Shown: one piece after another, positions 5,370 to 5,875 of the stretch
Layout of the letters: every line of letters starts with the position of its first letter
Position numbering within the stretch: the first letter of the stretch is position 1
Assembly: GCA_023264755.1 (NCBI GenBank)
Contig: JAHFVB010000337.1
Coordinates: 1 to 5,875 of the forward strand
DNA: 5,875 nt
Source: Mycobacterium sp.
GTDB lineage: Bacteria; Actinomycetota; Actinomycetes; Mycobacteriales; Mycobacteriaceae
Direction of reading: 5' to 3'
Program-made: the position numbers and the translations under genes
The notes under the pieces: generated by a model
The model's database searches: none
What the model was told of the DNA's origin: nothing
The model's input: the letters and a program-made list of their open reading frames with translations, nothing else

Positions 5370-5875
5370 CCACGCAACTGGTACCGAACCGCACCGCGGC
5401 GCTCCGTGCCGAGCGCCTCGAAGTGCTGCACTTCTGTTCCGAGCTGACTCGCGAGGAATGGTTGGCACCCAGCAACGCCATCGGGTGGCGGGTGCAGGAC
5501 GTCGTGGCCCACCTTGGCTCGGCCTGCCACTCCCTGTTCACCCCGTCTGCAGTGACCATCTTGTTCAGCAAGGACATCGAGCGCACCAACGACATCATGG
5601 TGCATACTCGCCGATCCTGGTCACCAGAACGGGTGCTCGACGAGTACACCCGGTGGAGCGCATGGGTGACTCGACTGTCGAGCAGCATCGGGGCGACGCC
5701 GCTGGCCCGACTCCAGATGCCGCTGGCCGAATTGGGCTCCTTCCCGCTCGGCTTGCTGCTCGGCGGGGCGATGGTCTTCGATCAGTACACCCACCTCCGC
5801 TTCGACATGGCCCCGGCCATCGGTCGACCCGCGCCGCCCACCGATGCCAACCGGATGTCCGTGGTCATCGAGTGG
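5366..5875 (+). CDS. DinB / mycothiol-dependent maleylpyruvate isomerase-type metal-binding protein, C-terminus missing
   Basis: ATG 5366 overlaps the hydrolase stop (ATGA) and the frame is open for 170 codons to the right edge, so the gene is partial. Seen: the four-helix N-terminal domain pattern of the MDMPI/DinB superfamily, with GWRVQDVVAHLG (40-51) and FDQYTHLRFDM (138-148). His49, Asp139 and His143 match the spacing of the His-Glu-His zinc site reported for MDMPI, with Asp in place of Glu (eye alignment). Family members use the actinobacterial thiol mycothiol in isomerisation or transfer reactions; many are of unknown function. Only weak GAAGG lies 13 nt upstream, so it probably depends on translational coupling to the hydrolase. 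Coupling suggests both act on the same substrate or intermediate. A true maleylpyruvate isomerase role is not supported, since no gentisate-pathway gene is in view. Confidence 0.82.
   Translation, partial: MTTQLVPNRTAALRAERLEVLHFCSELTREEWLAPSNAIGWRVQDVVAHLGSACHSLFTPSAVTILFSKDIERTNDIMVHTRRSWSPERVLDEYTRWSAWVTRLSSSIGATPLARLQMPLAELGSFPLGLLLGGAMVFDQYTHLRFDMAPAIGRPAPPTDANRMSVVIEW

Overview
The window is high-GC DNA, densely coding, with GTG as well as ATG starts, strong Shine-Dalgarno sites inside operons and a mycothiol-dependent maleylpyruvate isomerase-type (MDMPI) protein. This points to an actinobacterium, most likely a mycobacterium or a close relative (inference from sequence style; no species marker is present). 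It looks like a catabolic, accessory-metabolism region. No RNA gene, transposon, CRISPR array or phage gene was seen.

Layout: two operons diverge from an intergenic region of about 250 bp (4058-4304). The leftward operon (minus strand) reads, in order of transcription: a short-chain dehydrogenase/reductase (SDR, 4057-3323), three consecutive crotonase-fold enoyl-CoA hydratase/isomerase proteins (3326-2547, 2550-1753, 1756-932) and a Rieske non-heme iron ring-hydroxylating oxygenase alpha subunit (935 to beyond base 1, C-terminus cut off). The rightward operon (plus strand) reads: a metallo-beta-lactamase-fold hydrolase with a C-terminal helical domain (4305-5369), then a DinB/MDMPI-like metal-binding protein (5366 to beyond the right edge). 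Every gene junction, five of five, is a 4-base ATGA or GTGA stop/start overlap, so both sets look tightly translationally coupled.

How the genes may work together (inference): a Rieske dioxygenase could hydroxylate a ring substrate, while the SDR and three different crotonases carry out dehydrogenation, isomerisation, hydration or hydrolytic ring opening on CoA thioesters. The metallo-hydrolase could cleave a thioester or other ester intermediate. The substrate cannot be told from the sequence. All three crotonases lack both glutamates of classical enoyl-CoA hydratase, so they are probably isomerase- or hydrolase-type enzymes or something less usual. This makes the cluster a candidate for a poorly described CoA-dependent ring-degradation pathway.

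The intergenic region carries a good sigma70-like promoter for the leftward operon, an inverted repeat next to the rightward start that looks like a repressor operator, and a strong GC hairpin between them. No regulator gene lies in the window.
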